Shown here: piece by piece, positions 46,289-56,030 of the stretch | How the letters are laid out: every line of letters starts with the position of its first letter | How positions within the stretch are numbered: position 1 is the stretch's first letter | NCBI RefSeq assembly: GCF_000745425.1 | Contig: NZ_JQJH01000002.1 | Coordinates: 359,803-423,802, forward strand | Source: Beijerinckia mobilis | GTDB lineage: Bacteria > Pseudomonadota > Alphaproteobacteria > Rhizobiales > Beijerinckiaceae | Direction: 5' to 3' | Length of the DNA stretch: 64,000 nt | Notes under the pieces: model-generated | Databases searched by the model: none | What the model was told of the DNA's origin: nothing | What the model saw: only the letters and a program-made list of their open reading frames with translations | Made by a program: the position numbers and the translations under genes

Positions 46289-47104
46289 ATGACCGAGATG
46301 AAACTCGTCGTCGCTGGCGCCGCCGGGCGTATGGGCCGCGTTCTCATCCAGACAGTGGTGGATACACTTGGCGTCACCGTCTCGGCGGCCCTGGCGCGCA
46401 AGGATTCCCTTGCACTCGGCCAGGATGCCGGTCTGCTTGCGGGCTGCGGGGCGATCAACGTGCCGATCACCGCCGATCCGCTGGCAGCCGTGGTCGATGC
46501 CGACGGTATTCTCGATTTCACGCTGCCTGGCTATAGTGTCGAACTGGCGGCGCTCGCGGCGCAGGCGCGTATCGTCCATGTCATCGGCACGACCGGTTTC
46601 AAGCCGGACGAACTGGCGAAGATCGAGGCCGCGGCCCGACATGCCATCATTATTCGCTCGGGCAATATGAGCTTGGGCGTCAACCTTTTGGCTGCGCTGG
46701 TGAAGAAAGCGGCGGCTGTGCTCGGCCCTGTCTTTGACATTGAAATCGCCGAAATGCACCATCGCATGAAGGTCGATGCGCCGTCCGGCACGGCCTTGCT
46801 GCTCGGCGAGGCTGCTGCCGAGGGGCGCGGCATCCCACTTGCGGGTCACGAGCAGCGCGGGCGTGATGGCCATACCGGACCGCGCCGGGAAGGCGATATT
46901 GGCTTTGTCTCGTTGCGCGGCGGCACGGTGGTTGGCGACCATGATGTCATTTTCGCCGGGCCCGCGGAACGGGTTATCCTCAGCCACAAGGCCGAGGACC
47001 GCAGTATTTTCGCCCGCGGCGCGGTCCAGGCGGCGCTTTGGGGCCGGGAGCGTCACGCTGGCCTTTATTCCATGCAGGATGTTCTGGGATTCGGCGCGGA
47101 ATAG
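46289..47104 (+). CDS. dapB: 4-hydroxy-tetrahydrodipicolinate reductase
   Basis: A 271-residue enzyme of lysine and diaminopimelate synthesis. Start with AAGGAG at 46277. Nucleotide motif GAAGRMGR at residues 10-17, the TTGF loop, catalytic HHRMK with its His/Lys, and DAPSGTA in the substrate domain. Ends shortly before ruvB. Confidence 0.97.
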   Translation: MTEMKLVVAGAAGRMGRVLIQTVVDTLGVTVSAALARKDSLALGQDAGLLAGCGAINVPITADPLAAVVDADGILDFTLPGYSVELAALAAQARIVHVIGTTGFKPDELAKIEAAARHAIIIRSGNMSLGVNLLAALVKKAAAVLGPVFDIEIAEMHHRMKVDAPSGTALLLGEAAAEGRGIPLAGHEQRGRDGHTGPRREGDIGFVSLRGGTVVGDHDVIFAGPAERVILSHKAEDRSIFARGAVQAALWGRERHAGLYSMQDVLGFGAE

Positions 47105-47213
47105 ACGCCCGGACCGGATTTTTCTGGAGCTTTTCGGGCGTGCCAGTCTTATGAAGAGCGCATGATCGCTCCTTGCCGGTGAAAACCGCGCCTTTCACAG
47201 AGCCGACGATCCG

Positions 47214-48278
47214 ATGGAACCGCCGCAGAACAAGACGCCAGATCGCCTCGTCAGCCCGCAATCCCGCGCCGAGGATGGGTCCGAAGCCTCCCTGCGTCCG
47301 CTTTGCCTCGCTGATTTTACCGGTCAGGCGGCGGCGCGGCAAAATCTTGCGGTTTTCATCGAAGCCGCCAGGGCGCGAAGGGAAGCCCTCGACCATGTGC
47401 TTTTCGTCGGGCCGCCTGGGCTCGGCAAAACTACGCTGGCGCAGATCGTTGCCCGGGAACTCGGCGTCAATTTCCGTTCGACCTCCGGGCCGGTCATTGC
47501 CAAGGCCGGCGATCTTGCCGCCCAATTGACCGCGCTCGAGGACCGCGACGTTCTGTTCATTGACGAGATTCACCGGCTCAACCCGGCCGTTGAGGAAATT
47601 CTCTATCCGGCCATGGAGGATTTCCAGCTCGATCTGATCATCGGCGAGGGTCCTGGTGCGCGATCGGTGAAGATCGACCTTGCCCGTTTCACGCTTGTTG
47701 GCGCGACCACCCGGGCAGGTCTGCTTACCACTCCCTTGCGTGACCGCTTCGGCATACCGATCCGGCTCGATTTCTATACGGTCGAGGAACTTGAAAAAAT
47801 CGTCACGCGCGGTGCACGCGTGCATGGCCTCGCGATCGAGGCCGAGGGCGCCAATGAAATCGCGCGGCGCGCTCGGGGCACTCCGCGCATCGCCGGCCGG
47901 TTGCTCCGGCGCGTGCGTGATTTTGCCATTGTCGATGGGGTGGAGCGGGTGACGCGGGCACTGGCCGACAAGGCGCTGCGGCTTCTCGACGTCGATCCGA
48001 TTGGCCTCGATCAGATGGACCGGCGCTATCTCGATGTCATTGCGCTTTCCTTTGGCGGTGGTCCGGTCGGGATCGAAACCATCGCCGCGGCCCTCTCGGA
48101 ACCCCGCGACGCGATCGAGGACATTATCGAGCCCTATCTGATCCAGCAGGGATTTTTACAGCGCACCCCGCGCGGCCGCCTGCTGACGGCCAATGCCTTC
48201 CGTCATCTCGGCCTCAAGGAGCCGGCACGCGAAGCCGCGCAATTCGGATTGTTTTCCGACCCTTCCGAAGAAGGATGA
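47214..48278 (+). CDS. ruvB: Holliday junction ATP-dependent DNA helicase RuvB
   Basis: A 354-residue AAA+ motor. Walker [10 protein letters not shown], Walker B FIDEIHRL, sensor 1 VGATTRAG, and the C-terminal winged helix with PRGRLL, which binds DNA. Drives branch migration with RuvA. ruvC and ruvA, usually upstream in Rhizobiales, are not in the window. Confidence 0.97.
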   Translation: MEPPQNKTPDRLVSPQSRAEDGSEASLRPLCLADFTGQAAARQNLAVFIEAARARREALDHVLFVGPPGLGKTTLAQIVARELGVNFRSTSGPVIAKAGDLAAQLTALEDRDVLFIDEIHRLNPAVEEILYPAMEDFQLDLIIGEGPGARSVKIDLARFTLVGATTRAGLLTTPLRDRFGIPIRLDFYTVEELEKIVTRGARVHGLAIEAEGANEIARRARGTPRIAGRLLRRVRDFAIVDGVERVTRALADKALRLLDVDPIGLDQMDRRYLDVIALSFGGGPVGIETIAAALSEPRDAIEDIIEPYLIQQGFLQRTPRGRLLTANAFRHLGLKEPAREAAQFGLFSDPSEEG

Positions 48279-48333
48279 CGCATGGATCACGACGGGCCGT
48301 GATCCATGCGCCCCGCTACCGGAGGAATCCGCT

Positions 48334-50454
48334 TCAGGTGGCATCCCCAGCCGCCGCATGCTGCAGCGGGGAGGGCACGCGGCCCATCAGCGGGTCAGTG
48401 ATGCTGTCGCGGCCATTCTCGATATGACCGGCGAGTTGCGCCTTGAAGCTTGGATCGCCTTCAATCTCGACCGTGATGTCATACCAGCCGCCCGCTTCGA
48501 TCGCCAAATCCGTCACCTGATGCGATTGTGAAGGCTTGACCGTCTGGTGCCGGATCACCGCGCCGGTATAGGCATTGGTCAGCACCAGCCGCGCGCTGGT
48601 AAAGCCGAGATTGACGAGATCGACGATGAGCATTTGCGCCACGCGATCGGTCCTTGTGTTGACCCCGATCTGTGCGAAGCTCGCTCCCTTCAGATTGCCC
48701 TTGAAATGGCGGAAGAAGCCGTTGGGGCCATACACCGCAAGGTCATAGGAACCGTCCGCGGCACCCGTCCAAATATCGCTCAGATCCTTGCCGGGCTCGA
48801 CCGTATAGGAGCGGGCCGGTGTCTTGTTCGAGGCGTCGCGGACATGGAACACGGCGGCCGCGTCTCCGGTATTGCGGAACGCGAGCGTGATTTTGGAGGC
48901 ATTCGCCTGCGGCAGCGACTGGACCTGCAGATCATAGGGCAGGGCGCGTGCGGGACGGATGCCTTGCTCCTGCTCCGGCACCTGCTGTTTCGCCGGAACC
49001 GCCGGAACATAGCTGTCGTGACGGTTCGCATCCACCGGCGCGTAGGATTTCGTCGAGGGCAGGGACACCTTGAATGCATTGGGTGTCTTGAAATTGAAGG
49101 TCGAAGTCAGATCGCCCGTGATGGCGCGGCGCCAGGGGGTGATGTTCGGCTCGATCAGGCCCGGATAATGGCGGGCGAAACGCGCTTCCAGAAAGCGGAT
49201 CAGCGAGCTGTGGTCGAACACTTCCGAATTGACGAAGCCGCCGCGGCTCCATGGCGAGATGACGATCATCGGTACACGCACGCCGAGACCATAGGGCGCG
49301 CTGTAATAGCTCGAACTGCCCGGGAAGATTTCATTGACGGTGGAAACGGTCGATTTTCCGTAATCCGCACTCATCGGCGGCACTGCCGGGACGATGTGAT
49401 CGAAGAAGCCGTCATTCTCGTCATACATGAGGAAGAGCGCGGTCTTGCTCCAGATGTCCGGCCGGGCAGTCAGAATGTCGAGGATTTGCGAGACATACCA
49501 GGCACCGTAATTGGACGGCCAGTTGGGATGTTCGGTATAGGCCTCGGGCGCGACGATCCAGGTCACCTGAGGCAGTCTGCCGGACTGGACGTCGTTCTTG
49601 AAGATGTCGAATAAGGTGCCCGACGCGGAAATATTGGTGCCGGTGCGGGCCTTCTGCGCCAGCGGCGAGGCATCGGACGCATTCTGATATTGATGGAAAT
49701 AGAGCAGCGAATTGTCGCCGTAATTGCCGATATAGGGATTGCCCGTCCAGCCCCAATAGCCATCGGCGGTCAGACCGGTTCCAATGTCCTGATACACTTT
49801 CCAGGAGACGCCGGCGGCTTCGAGGCGCTCGGGATAGGTATGCCAGCCGTAACCGGCTTCCGCATTGTCAACGACCGGGCCAGCACCGGAACCGTCATTG
49901 CCGACCCAGCCGGTCCACATGTAATAGCGGTTGGGGTCGGTCGAGCTCATCATCGAGCAATGATAGGCGTCGCAGATCGTGAATGCGTCGGCGAGCGCAT
50001 AGTGGAAGGGGATGTCATCACGCGTGAGATGCGCCATGCAGGTAGCGCTCTTCGCCGGAATCCAGCCGTCCCACTGGCCCTTGTTCCAGGCATTATGCGT
50101 ATCGTTCCAGCCATGGGGCAAATCTTCGAGGAATTGCATCCCCATGTCGGGCGCATCCGGATGGAAGGGCATGACGACGCTCTTGCCATTGGGCTGGCTC
50201 CACACCGGGGCGCCGGAGGCGAGGCGCACGGCGCGCGGATCGTTGAAGCCGCGCACGCCCTGCAACATGCCGAAATAATGATCGAACGAGCGATTTTCCT
50301 GCATCAGGAAAATGACATGTTCAATGTCGTCGATCGATTGCGTACGATTGTTGGCCGGCAGGGCCATCGCCTTGCCGATGCTTTGTTGCAATGTGGCGGC
50401 CATCGCGCCGGACGCGGCGAGCTTGAGGAAACTCCGGCGGTCGGATTCAGTCAT
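48334..50454 (-). CDS. Phosphocholine-specific phospholipase C
   Basis: A 706-residue exported enzyme. Twin-arginine signal DRRSFLKLAASG at the N-terminus. The phosphoesterase domain (about 40-440) carries ENRSFDHYFG, MMSSTDPNRYYMWTG, YDENDGFFDH and the SPWSRGGFV block, as in PlcN/PlcC of Pseudomonas and Burkholderia. Two C-terminal DUF756-type beta domains follow (about 500-600 and 605-690). It hydrolyses phosphatidylcholine to diacylglycerol and phosphocholine, in soil bacteria typically for phosphate or choline acquisition or remodelling. The PmtA-like gene 3 kb away suggests own-lipid turnover is possible. Confidence 0.9.
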   Translation of the reverse strand: MTESDRRSFLKLAASGAMAATLQQSIGKAMALPANNRTQSIDDIEHVIFLMQENRSFDHYFGMLQGVRGFNDPRAVRLASGAPVWSQPNGKSVVMPFHPDAPDMGMQFLEDLPHGWNDTHNAWNKGQWDGWIPAKSATCMAHLTRDDIPFHYALADAFTICDAYHCSMMSSTDPNRYYMWTGWVGNDGSGAGPVVDNAEAGYGWHTYPERLEAAGVSWKVYQDIGTGLTADGYWGWTGNPYIGNYGDNSLLYFHQYQNASDASPLAQKARTGTNISASGTLFDIFKNDVQSGRLPQVTWIVAPEAYTEHPNWPSNYGAWYVSQILDILTARPDIWSKTALFLMYDENDGFFDHIVPAVPPMSADYGKSTVSTVNEIFPGSSSYYSAPYGLGVRVPMIVISPWSRGGFVNSEVFDHSSLIRFLEARFARHYPGLIEPNITPWRRAITGDLTSTFNFKTPNAFKVSLPSTKSYAPVDANRHDSYVPAVPAKQQVPEQEQGIRPARALPYDLQVQSLPQANASKITLAFRNTGDAAAVFHVRDASNKTPARSYTVEPGKDLSDIWTGAADGSYDLAVYGPNGFFRHFKGNLKGASFAQIGVNTRTDRVAQMLIVDLVNLGFTSARLVLTNAYTGAVIRHQTVKPSQSHQVTDLAIEAGGWYDITVEIEGDPSFKAQLAGHIENGRDSITDPLMGRVPSPLQHAAAGDAT

Positions 50455-50613
50455 GACATATCTCTGGCAGGTGGATAGTGCTGCACGCTGCCCTACCGGC
50501 TGTTGGTGACAGTACTCTGTCAGTATCCGGGGAGACCCTGTGGATAGGTCCTTGCCATCGCCCTTGCATCCGTCCGTGCGTGACGAGAGCTTCTGGCTCT
50601 TTGCATCGCATCG

Positions 50614-50672
50614 CTAGAGCATGTTCGGATGTTTCCGAACTGCTCCAATTGAAAATGCTTTAGGTGATTTCA
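50614..50672. repeat. Dispersed palindromic repeat, alpha module with partial beta
   Basis: CTAGAGCATGTTCGG with CCGAACTGCTCC (alpha, 50617-50646) then GAAAATGCTT. It lies in the 474-base gap between the RMD1-like and phospholipase genes; nothing else is seen there. Confidence 0.8.
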
Positions 50673-50928
50673 TCGCTTTGAAAAGACAATCATTTTTTTG
50701 TAAGGGGAGCGTCTCTGATAAATCCGTGGTGCTCCGGCCCGTCCATCTTCATGATGAGGATGATGCATCATGTTTATTTTGCCGTGTGGGAATTGATCGG
50801 GCGAAATCGTGAACCAGCTCCGGCTCGGCGCTCAATCAATAAAATATGATTTAAAGTTACGGTCTGGCTTTTTGGTGGAGGAGCCGGAAACAGCCGAATC
50901 GGTTCTTCTCCGGCAGCCTATGGAAGTC

Positions 50929-52131
50929 TCACCAGTGGATCAGCGTGAGAATGATTTCCATCGTGATCAGGGCGACGACAGCGATTTCCATCGCCTCGGC
51001 ACGGCCGCCTGAGGCATCGTCGTAAAGCGCCATATAAGTCTCGCGGATGATCGACAGTTTTTCTTCCACGGCATGGCTGACGACATTGACCTGGAACAGG
51101 GCAACGGCGGCGCCATAGATACGGGCGAGATAGACATCCTCGGTCACGGTCAGAACATTGTCGACATGTTCTTTTACTTCCGTGACTTCCGCATACAAAG
51201 TATAAAGATTGCGAGCGAGACCGGACAATCGCCGCGATGACCACAGTCCGCTTGAGCGATGCGTCGTCTGGACCAGCGTATACATACGCGGCAGTTCGTC
51301 GTTCAGCAGTTTGTTGAAATAGCTGATTTCCAATAATTGCGCATTGGCGACCTCGACGACATCGAGCACATCGGAATCACCGCGCGGATCGACTACGAGG
51401 CCGCGATCCCAGGTCAGGACCGCGAGATCATCGATATAATAGGAGAAATTGTTGCGCAGGAGATCCTGGCGCGCGCGTTCGGAGAGCGGCAGGGTTTCGC
51501 CGGAGAGAAGCGGGACGAGATCGATGGTTTCGAGAATCTGCTTGCCGGTGAGCGGACGGTCGAAGGCACGCACGAAGGCGATGATGTAATCTTCCTCGAG
51601 CGTCGTATCGATCGGATTGTGCAAGGCGCCGTCGAGTGGTCCGCGCAAAGCGCGCAGCATGTCGCGCCAGAGCATACTGCCGGATGTCGGCCCGATCGAC
51701 CGGTTGATGTCATTGAGGAGCGCCGCATAATCCTGCCAGGAAAGATGTGTCACGGCGAAACGCAGTGTCAGGGTGACAATGCCGATATCATAGAGCCTTG
51801 CCGTGGCTTGCGCCTGGACTGTCTGTGTTGTCTGGTCGCTTTTGTTGAGCGTTAGCGAGACCGGATCGAGCGTGAGAACGACGGGCGGGACATTATAGGC
51901 GATGGCCTTCGGCGGCGTTGCCTGAAAGGTGCGTCGTGCGCCGAGCGAGCCCGTATGCGTCTGCCAGTGCTTTTCGGCAAGGTCGAGATCGATCCGGTCG
52001 GCGAGTTCGAACAGCCGATAGACGATGATGTCACCGGAGGCGACGGTAATGTCCTCCATCTCGTCGAGCGCAGCCGGCAGATGCGGCAGGGACGGTCTCA
52101 GTTCGCTTCCGATCGATGCGGTCAACCCCAT
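50929..52131 (-). CDS. RMD1/DUF155-like membrane-anchored protein
   Basis: A 400-residue protein. The N-terminal two thirds are soluble and contain NFSYYIDDLAVLTWDRGLVVDP followed by DVLDVVEVANAQLLEISYFN, both resembling the DUF155/RMD1 family known from yeast mitochondria and scattered bacteria. A helical coiled-coil-like region (about 285-365) leads to a C-terminal TM segment (IAVVALITMEIILTLI). Function in bacteria unknown; yeast relatives affect mitochondrial translation and meiotic division. Its first 10 bases overlap the end of the epimerase gene, so they form one transcript. Confidence 0.65.
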   Translation of the reverse strand: MGLTASIGSELRPSLPHLPAALDEMEDITVASGDIIVYRLFELADRIDLDLAEKHWQTHTGSLGARRTFQATPPKAIAYNVPPVVLTLDPVSLTLNKSDQTTQTVQAQATARLYDIGIVTLTLRFAVTHLSWQDYAALLNDINRSIGPTSGSMLWRDMLRALRGPLDGALHNPIDTTLEEDYIIAFVRAFDRPLTGKQILETIDLVPLLSGETLPLSERARQDLLRNNFSYYIDDLAVLTWDRGLVVDPRGDSDVLDVVEVANAQLLEISYFNKLLNDELPRMYTLVQTTHRSSGLWSSRRLSGLARNLYTLYAEVTEVKEHVDNVLTVTEDVYLARIYGAAVALFQVNVVSHAVEEKLSIIRETYMALYDDASGGRAEAMEIAVVALITMEIILTLIHW

Positions 52132-53102
52132 AGCTCCGGCTTTGGAGGGCAGACGAGAGACCCCTCGTAGAGGAGACCATCTGCCCGATCTTGCGCCATC
52201 AGGAGGGGGCCGTCGAGATCGATAAAATGGGCTTCCCCTGCGAGCAGCATGGCGGGCGCCATGGCCAGGGAACTGGCTACCATGCAGCCGAGCATGATGT
52301 CGAGGCCATGGGTGCGCGCCGCCTTGATCAGGGCCAAAGCCTCGGTAAGGCCGCCGGTCTTGTCGAGCTTGACGTTGATAAGATCGTAGTGTTCGGCAAG
52401 TTCGGAAAGTCCATGCCGGTCGTGGACGCTTTCATCGGCGCAGACGGCAACCGGCCATTTTTTTGCGGCAAGCAGGGCGTCATGGCCTGCGGGCAGCGGT
52501 TGCTCCACCAGTTTCACGCCCGCCTCGGCGCAGGCGGCGAAATGGCCGGGCAGCATAGAGGCGGTCCAGGCCTCATTGGCATCGACGATGAGATCGGAAT
52601 CCGGTGCGGCGGCGCGGACCGCGGCTATGCGGGCGGGATCGCCTTCGCCAGCGAGCTTGAGCTTCAGCAGCGGCCGGTGTTTTGCCCGCGCGGCGGCGCC
52701 GGCCATTTCCTCCGGCGTGCCAACCGAGAGCGTGTAAGCGGTTGTCGCCGGGCCGGGTTCACCGAGACCCGCGCGGCGATAGACCGGGACGCCGGTTTCC
52801 TTGGCCTCCAGATCCCAAAGGGCGCAATCCACGGCATTGCGCGCCGCGCCCGCGGGGAGCAGCTCCTGCAGGATGGCGCGGGAGATGCCTTTTTCTATTC
52901 CCACGCGGATGGATTCGATCTGTGCCAGGACGCTCGCCGGGCTTTCGCCATAGCGGGCATAAGGCACGCATTCGCCGCGTCCGCGCGCATGTTCCGATTC
53001 GATCGTCACGACGACCACTTCGGCGGCGGTTTTGGCGCCGCGCGAAATGACGAAGCGTTCGGCAAGGGGAAAGGTCTCGATCGCGAGCGAGAGGCGAAGC
53101 AT
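52122..53102 (-). CDS. L-Ala-D/L-Glu (dipeptide) epimerase, enolase superfamily
   Basis: A 326-residue muconate-lactonizing-enzyme subgroup protein. Catalytic features: KxK as LKLKLAG on one face, metal ligands Asp in VDANEAW, Glu in VEQPLP and Asp in CADES, and the second Lys in INVKLDKTGG. The DxD-type end (FIDLDGPLLM) is that of dipeptide epimerases. It converts L-Ala-D-Glu from murein turnover to L-Ala-L-Glu for recycling. Exact dipeptide preference is inferred. Confidence 0.85.
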   Translation of the reverse strand: MLRLSLAIETFPLAERFVISRGAKTAAEVVVVTIESEHARGRGECVPYARYGESPASVLAQIESIRVGIEKGISRAILQELLPAGAARNAVDCALWDLEAKETGVPVYRRAGLGEPGPATTAYTLSVGTPEEMAGAAARAKHRPLLKLKLAGEGDPARIAAVRAAAPDSDLIVDANEAWTASMLPGHFAACAEAGVKLVEQPLPAGHDALLAAKKWPVAVCADESVHDRHGLSELAEHYDLINVKLDKTGGLTEALALIKAARTHGLDIMLGCMVASSLAMAPAMLLAGEAHFIDLDGPLLMAQDRADGLLYEGSLVCPPKPELWG

Positions 53103-53129
53103 TATGGAGAACTCTTCGGGAAAAGGGCC

Positions 53130-53232
53130 TAGAGCATGTTCGGATGTTTCCGAACTGCTCCACTTGCAAAAACTAAAGTATTTTCAAGGATTTTTAATCG
53201 CGTAATGATTCAATCCGAACCGAAAGGTTTCT
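53130..53232. repeat. Dispersed palindromic repeat, alpha module plus decayed beta
   Basis: Alpha at 53132-53161 (GAGCATGTTCGG with CCGAACTGCTCC); the remainder has GTATTTTCAA and GATTCAATCCGAA as beta remnants. It ends four bases before the rnr stop codon region. Confidence 0.8.
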
Positions 53233-53235
53233 AGG

Positions 53236-55665
53236 TCAACGCCTGCGCCGGGAGACGCGGGAATTGGTTTTCACGCGGCCTTCATCCTCGCTGCCGCGTT
53301 TGGTCTCGCCGCGTATCTTTGCGCGTGACGGCGCGCGGGAGGGTCTTCCGCCTTCGAGCAATTCGAAGCGCAAGGCGCCCGCAAGAGGCGCCGCCTCGAC
53401 GAGGCGCACGCTGACGAGATCGCCGAGCCGGTGCATCAGTCCGGTACGGGAGCCGATGAGCGCATGACGGCCTTCTTCATAACGGAAATAATCCTGCGCG
53501 AGGCTCGAAATCGGCACGAATCCATCGGCGCCCGATTCGGCGAGACGGATGAACAGACCTGCTTTGTTGACGCCGGAAATGCGCCCCTCGAATTGCGCCC
53601 CGACCTGATCGGCGAGATGAATGGCGATGAGCCGCTCGACCGTCTCGCGCTCGGCGGCCATGGCGCGCCGCTCAGCCGAGGAGATTTTGGCGGCGATTTC
53701 GGCAAGCTCCGCCGGATCAGAACGCGGCAGGCCGCCTTCGCCGAGCTTGAGCGCGGTGATGAGGGCGCGATGCACGATGAGATCGGCGTAGCGGCGGATC
53801 GGCGAGGTGAAATGCGCATAGCGGCGCAGGTTGAGGCCGAAATGGCCGTAATTCTGCGTCACATATTCGGCTTGCGCCTGTGTGCGCAGAACGATTTCAT
53901 TGACGAGATGTTCGTGTTCCGTCTCGCGTACGCGTGCCAATATGCCGTTGAATTGTGCCGGCCGCAGCACCTGCCCCTTGGCGAGTTTGATATCGATTGT
54001 ATGCAGGAATTCAGCGAGTGCATTAAGCTTTTCGAGCGTCGGCTCGTCATGAGTGCGGTAGATCAGCGGCTGGTGATGTGCTTCCAGCGTTTCCGCCGCG
54101 CAGACATTGGCGAGGATCATGAATTCCTCGATCAGCCGATGGGTTTCGAGTCTCGCGGGGGTGAAAATGCGTTCGATCTTGCCTTCCGTGTTGAGCTTGA
54201 TCTTGCGTTCAGGCAGATCGAGATCGAGGGGCCCGCGTTTGCGCCGCGCATTCTGCAGTGAGTCATGCGCTTTTTGCAGCGGCTTCAGCACCTGTTCAAG
54301 CAGCGGTTCGGTTGTCTCGTCGGCTGTTCCGTCGAGCGCCGCCTGGGCTTGCGCATAGGAGAGTTTCGCTGCCGAGCGCATCAGCACGCGATGGAAGGAA
54401 TGCGAAAGCTTGTGGCCGTCGGCGGCTATGATCATGCGGACGGCGAGCGCCGGGCGGTCCTCGTTCGGACGCAGCGAGCAGAGATCGTTGGAGATGCGCT
54501 CCGGCAGCATCGGTACGACACGATCGGGGAAATAGACCGAATTGCCACGTTCCAGCGCCTCGCGGTCGAGCGCACCGCCCGGGCGCACATAGGCTGCGAC
54601 ATCGGCGATGGCGACGGTGAGAATATGGCCGCCGGGATTGGCGAGGTCGGGATCTGGCGCGGCATGAACCGCATCGTCGTGATCGCGTGCATCGGGTGGG
54701 TCGATGGTGACGAGTTGCAGGGCACGCCAATCCTCGCGGCCGCCAAGACCCATCGGTTGCGCGCATTCCGCCTCGGTCAGCACTTCGGCCCCGAAGACAT
54801 GCGGCAGGCCATGGGCATGGATGGCGATGAGGCTGACGGCCTTTTCTGATGAATAGGCGCCGATCTTTTCCTGCACGCGCGCGGAGGGAAGGCCGAGCCT
54901 GCCGGTGCGCAGGATCTCGACCGAGACGAGATCGCCATCCTGAGCTGCGCCGCGATCGGTCTCTGCGATCTGCAATTCGCCCTTGCCGAGATGTTTTTTG
55001 TCGAGCGGTACGATGCGCCCGCCACGACCGTTCGGATCGGCGCGAAACAGACCCAATACACCGGCCCGGCCACGCGGCAGAAGTTTGATGAGACGGCCGG
55101 TATAAGCGGGCTCATTCGGCTGCGGCGCCGGCAGAGGCTCGACACGGATGAGGGCGCGGTCGCCGAGACCCGGAACCGGTGCGCCACTGCGTGGCTTGCG
55201 TGGTAATGTGATGGCGATTTTCGGAGCGGGGCCAAGCGCTTCGTCCCATTCGCCGGGTTTGGCGAGAAGATCGCCGTCGCGGTCGCGGGAATAGATCTCG
55301 GCGACGACCACTGGAGGCAGCCTTCCTGGGCTGGTGAGGACCTTGCGCCGCCGCTCGATCGCCCCTTCGGCCTCGAGCTCACGCAAGAGACGTTTCAGGG
55401 CGATCCTGTCATCCCCCTTGATGTCGAAGGCGCGGGCGATCTCGCGCTTGCCGATCTTGGTCGGGGCCTTCTCTCCCGCCGCCTCGCGCTCGCGGGCGAT
55501 ATAGGCGATGAGATCATCGCGCGAAGGCAGTTTTGTCGTTCCCGCTTCGTCGGGCGAAGCATTGGAGGCAGGGCTCGCGGAACCGGCACGGGAAGCGGCC
55601 CGAGTGGGAGGTTGAGCAGGTGGCCGAATAGGAGGCAAAGAGGATTTTCTCACGCGCCTGTCCAT
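53236..55665 (-). CDS. rnr: Ribonuclease R
   Basis: An 809-residue 3'-5' exoribonuclease. A Pro/Arg-rich N-terminus, a winged-helix region (about 45-110), cold-shock domains, the RNB catalytic domain with the metal-binding DPPDARDHDDA near residue 320, and a C-terminal S1 domain followed by a basic tail. It degrades structured RNA and participates in rRNA and tmRNA-linked decay. Order topA-rnr is conserved in Rhizobiales; here 365 bases separate them. Confidence 0.96.
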   Translation of the reverse strand: MDRRVRKSSLPPIRPPAQPPTRAASRAGSASPASNASPDEAGTTKLPSRDDLIAYIAREREAAGEKAPTKIGKREIARAFDIKGDDRIALKRLLRELEAEGAIERRRKVLTSPGRLPPVVVAEIYSRDRDGDLLAKPGEWDEALGPAPKIAITLPRKPRSGAPVPGLGDRALIRVEPLPAPQPNEPAYTGRLIKLLPRGRAGVLGLFRADPNGRGGRIVPLDKKHLGKGELQIAETDRGAAQDGDLVSVEILRTGRLGLPSARVQEKIGAYSSEKAVSLIAIHAHGLPHVFGAEVLTEAECAQPMGLGGREDWRALQLVTIDPPDARDHDDAVHAAPDPDLANPGGHILTVAIADVAAYVRPGGALDREALERGNSVYFPDRVVPMLPERISNDLCSLRPNEDRPALAVRMIIAADGHKLSHSFHRVLMRSAAKLSYAQAQAALDGTADETTEPLLEQVLKPLQKAHDSLQNARRKRGPLDLDLPERKIKLNTEGKIERIFTPARLETHRLIEEFMILANVCAAETLEAHHQPLIYRTHDEPTLEKLNALAEFLHTIDIKLAKGQVLRPAQFNGILARVRETEHEHLVNEIVLRTQAQAEYVTQNYGHFGLNLRRYAHFTSPIRRYADLIVHRALITALKLGEGGLPRSDPAELAEIAAKISSAERRAMAAERETVERLIAIHLADQVGAQFEGRISGVNKAGLFIRLAESGADGFVPISSLAQDYFRYEEGRHALIGSRTGLMHRLGDLVSVRLVEAAPLAGALRFELLEGGRPSRAPSRAKIRGETKRGSEDEGRVKTNSRVSRRRR

Positions 55666-56030
55666 TGTCTTTCCGCGGTGAAGCCCGTCCGCGCCCGTCG
55701 CCGGTCCAATGTAATCTTTTTCTCCCGGTGTCGCCGGTCAGGACGACGTTTTGCCGAAATATCCAGACGGCTTTCGATCAAAGGAGCCATCTCTACTTAA
55801 CGCCCCATTGCCTCAAGGGAGTTCTTTTGCCGCCTGCGGCTCATGGCGCTTCGAGCGATGCAGAAAAAGCTCTTATGAACGATAGAGCATTTTCGGCATC
55901 AAGAGAACTATCTCGCGTTTCGCTGGCGTTGAAAACACGCTGACTTCCAAACGCATCCGTCGGAGGCCATATTCCTTACCCTTGCCGCGCCTTTGTGCGG
56001 GCGCTGGGGTGCCTGAAAGATGTCTCGCCG
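55666..56030. other. topA-rnr intergenic region with a decayed repeat
   Basis: Holds a beta remnant at 55883-55940 (TAGAGCATTTTCGG to GTTGAAAACAC). No gene recognised. Confidence 0.45.
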
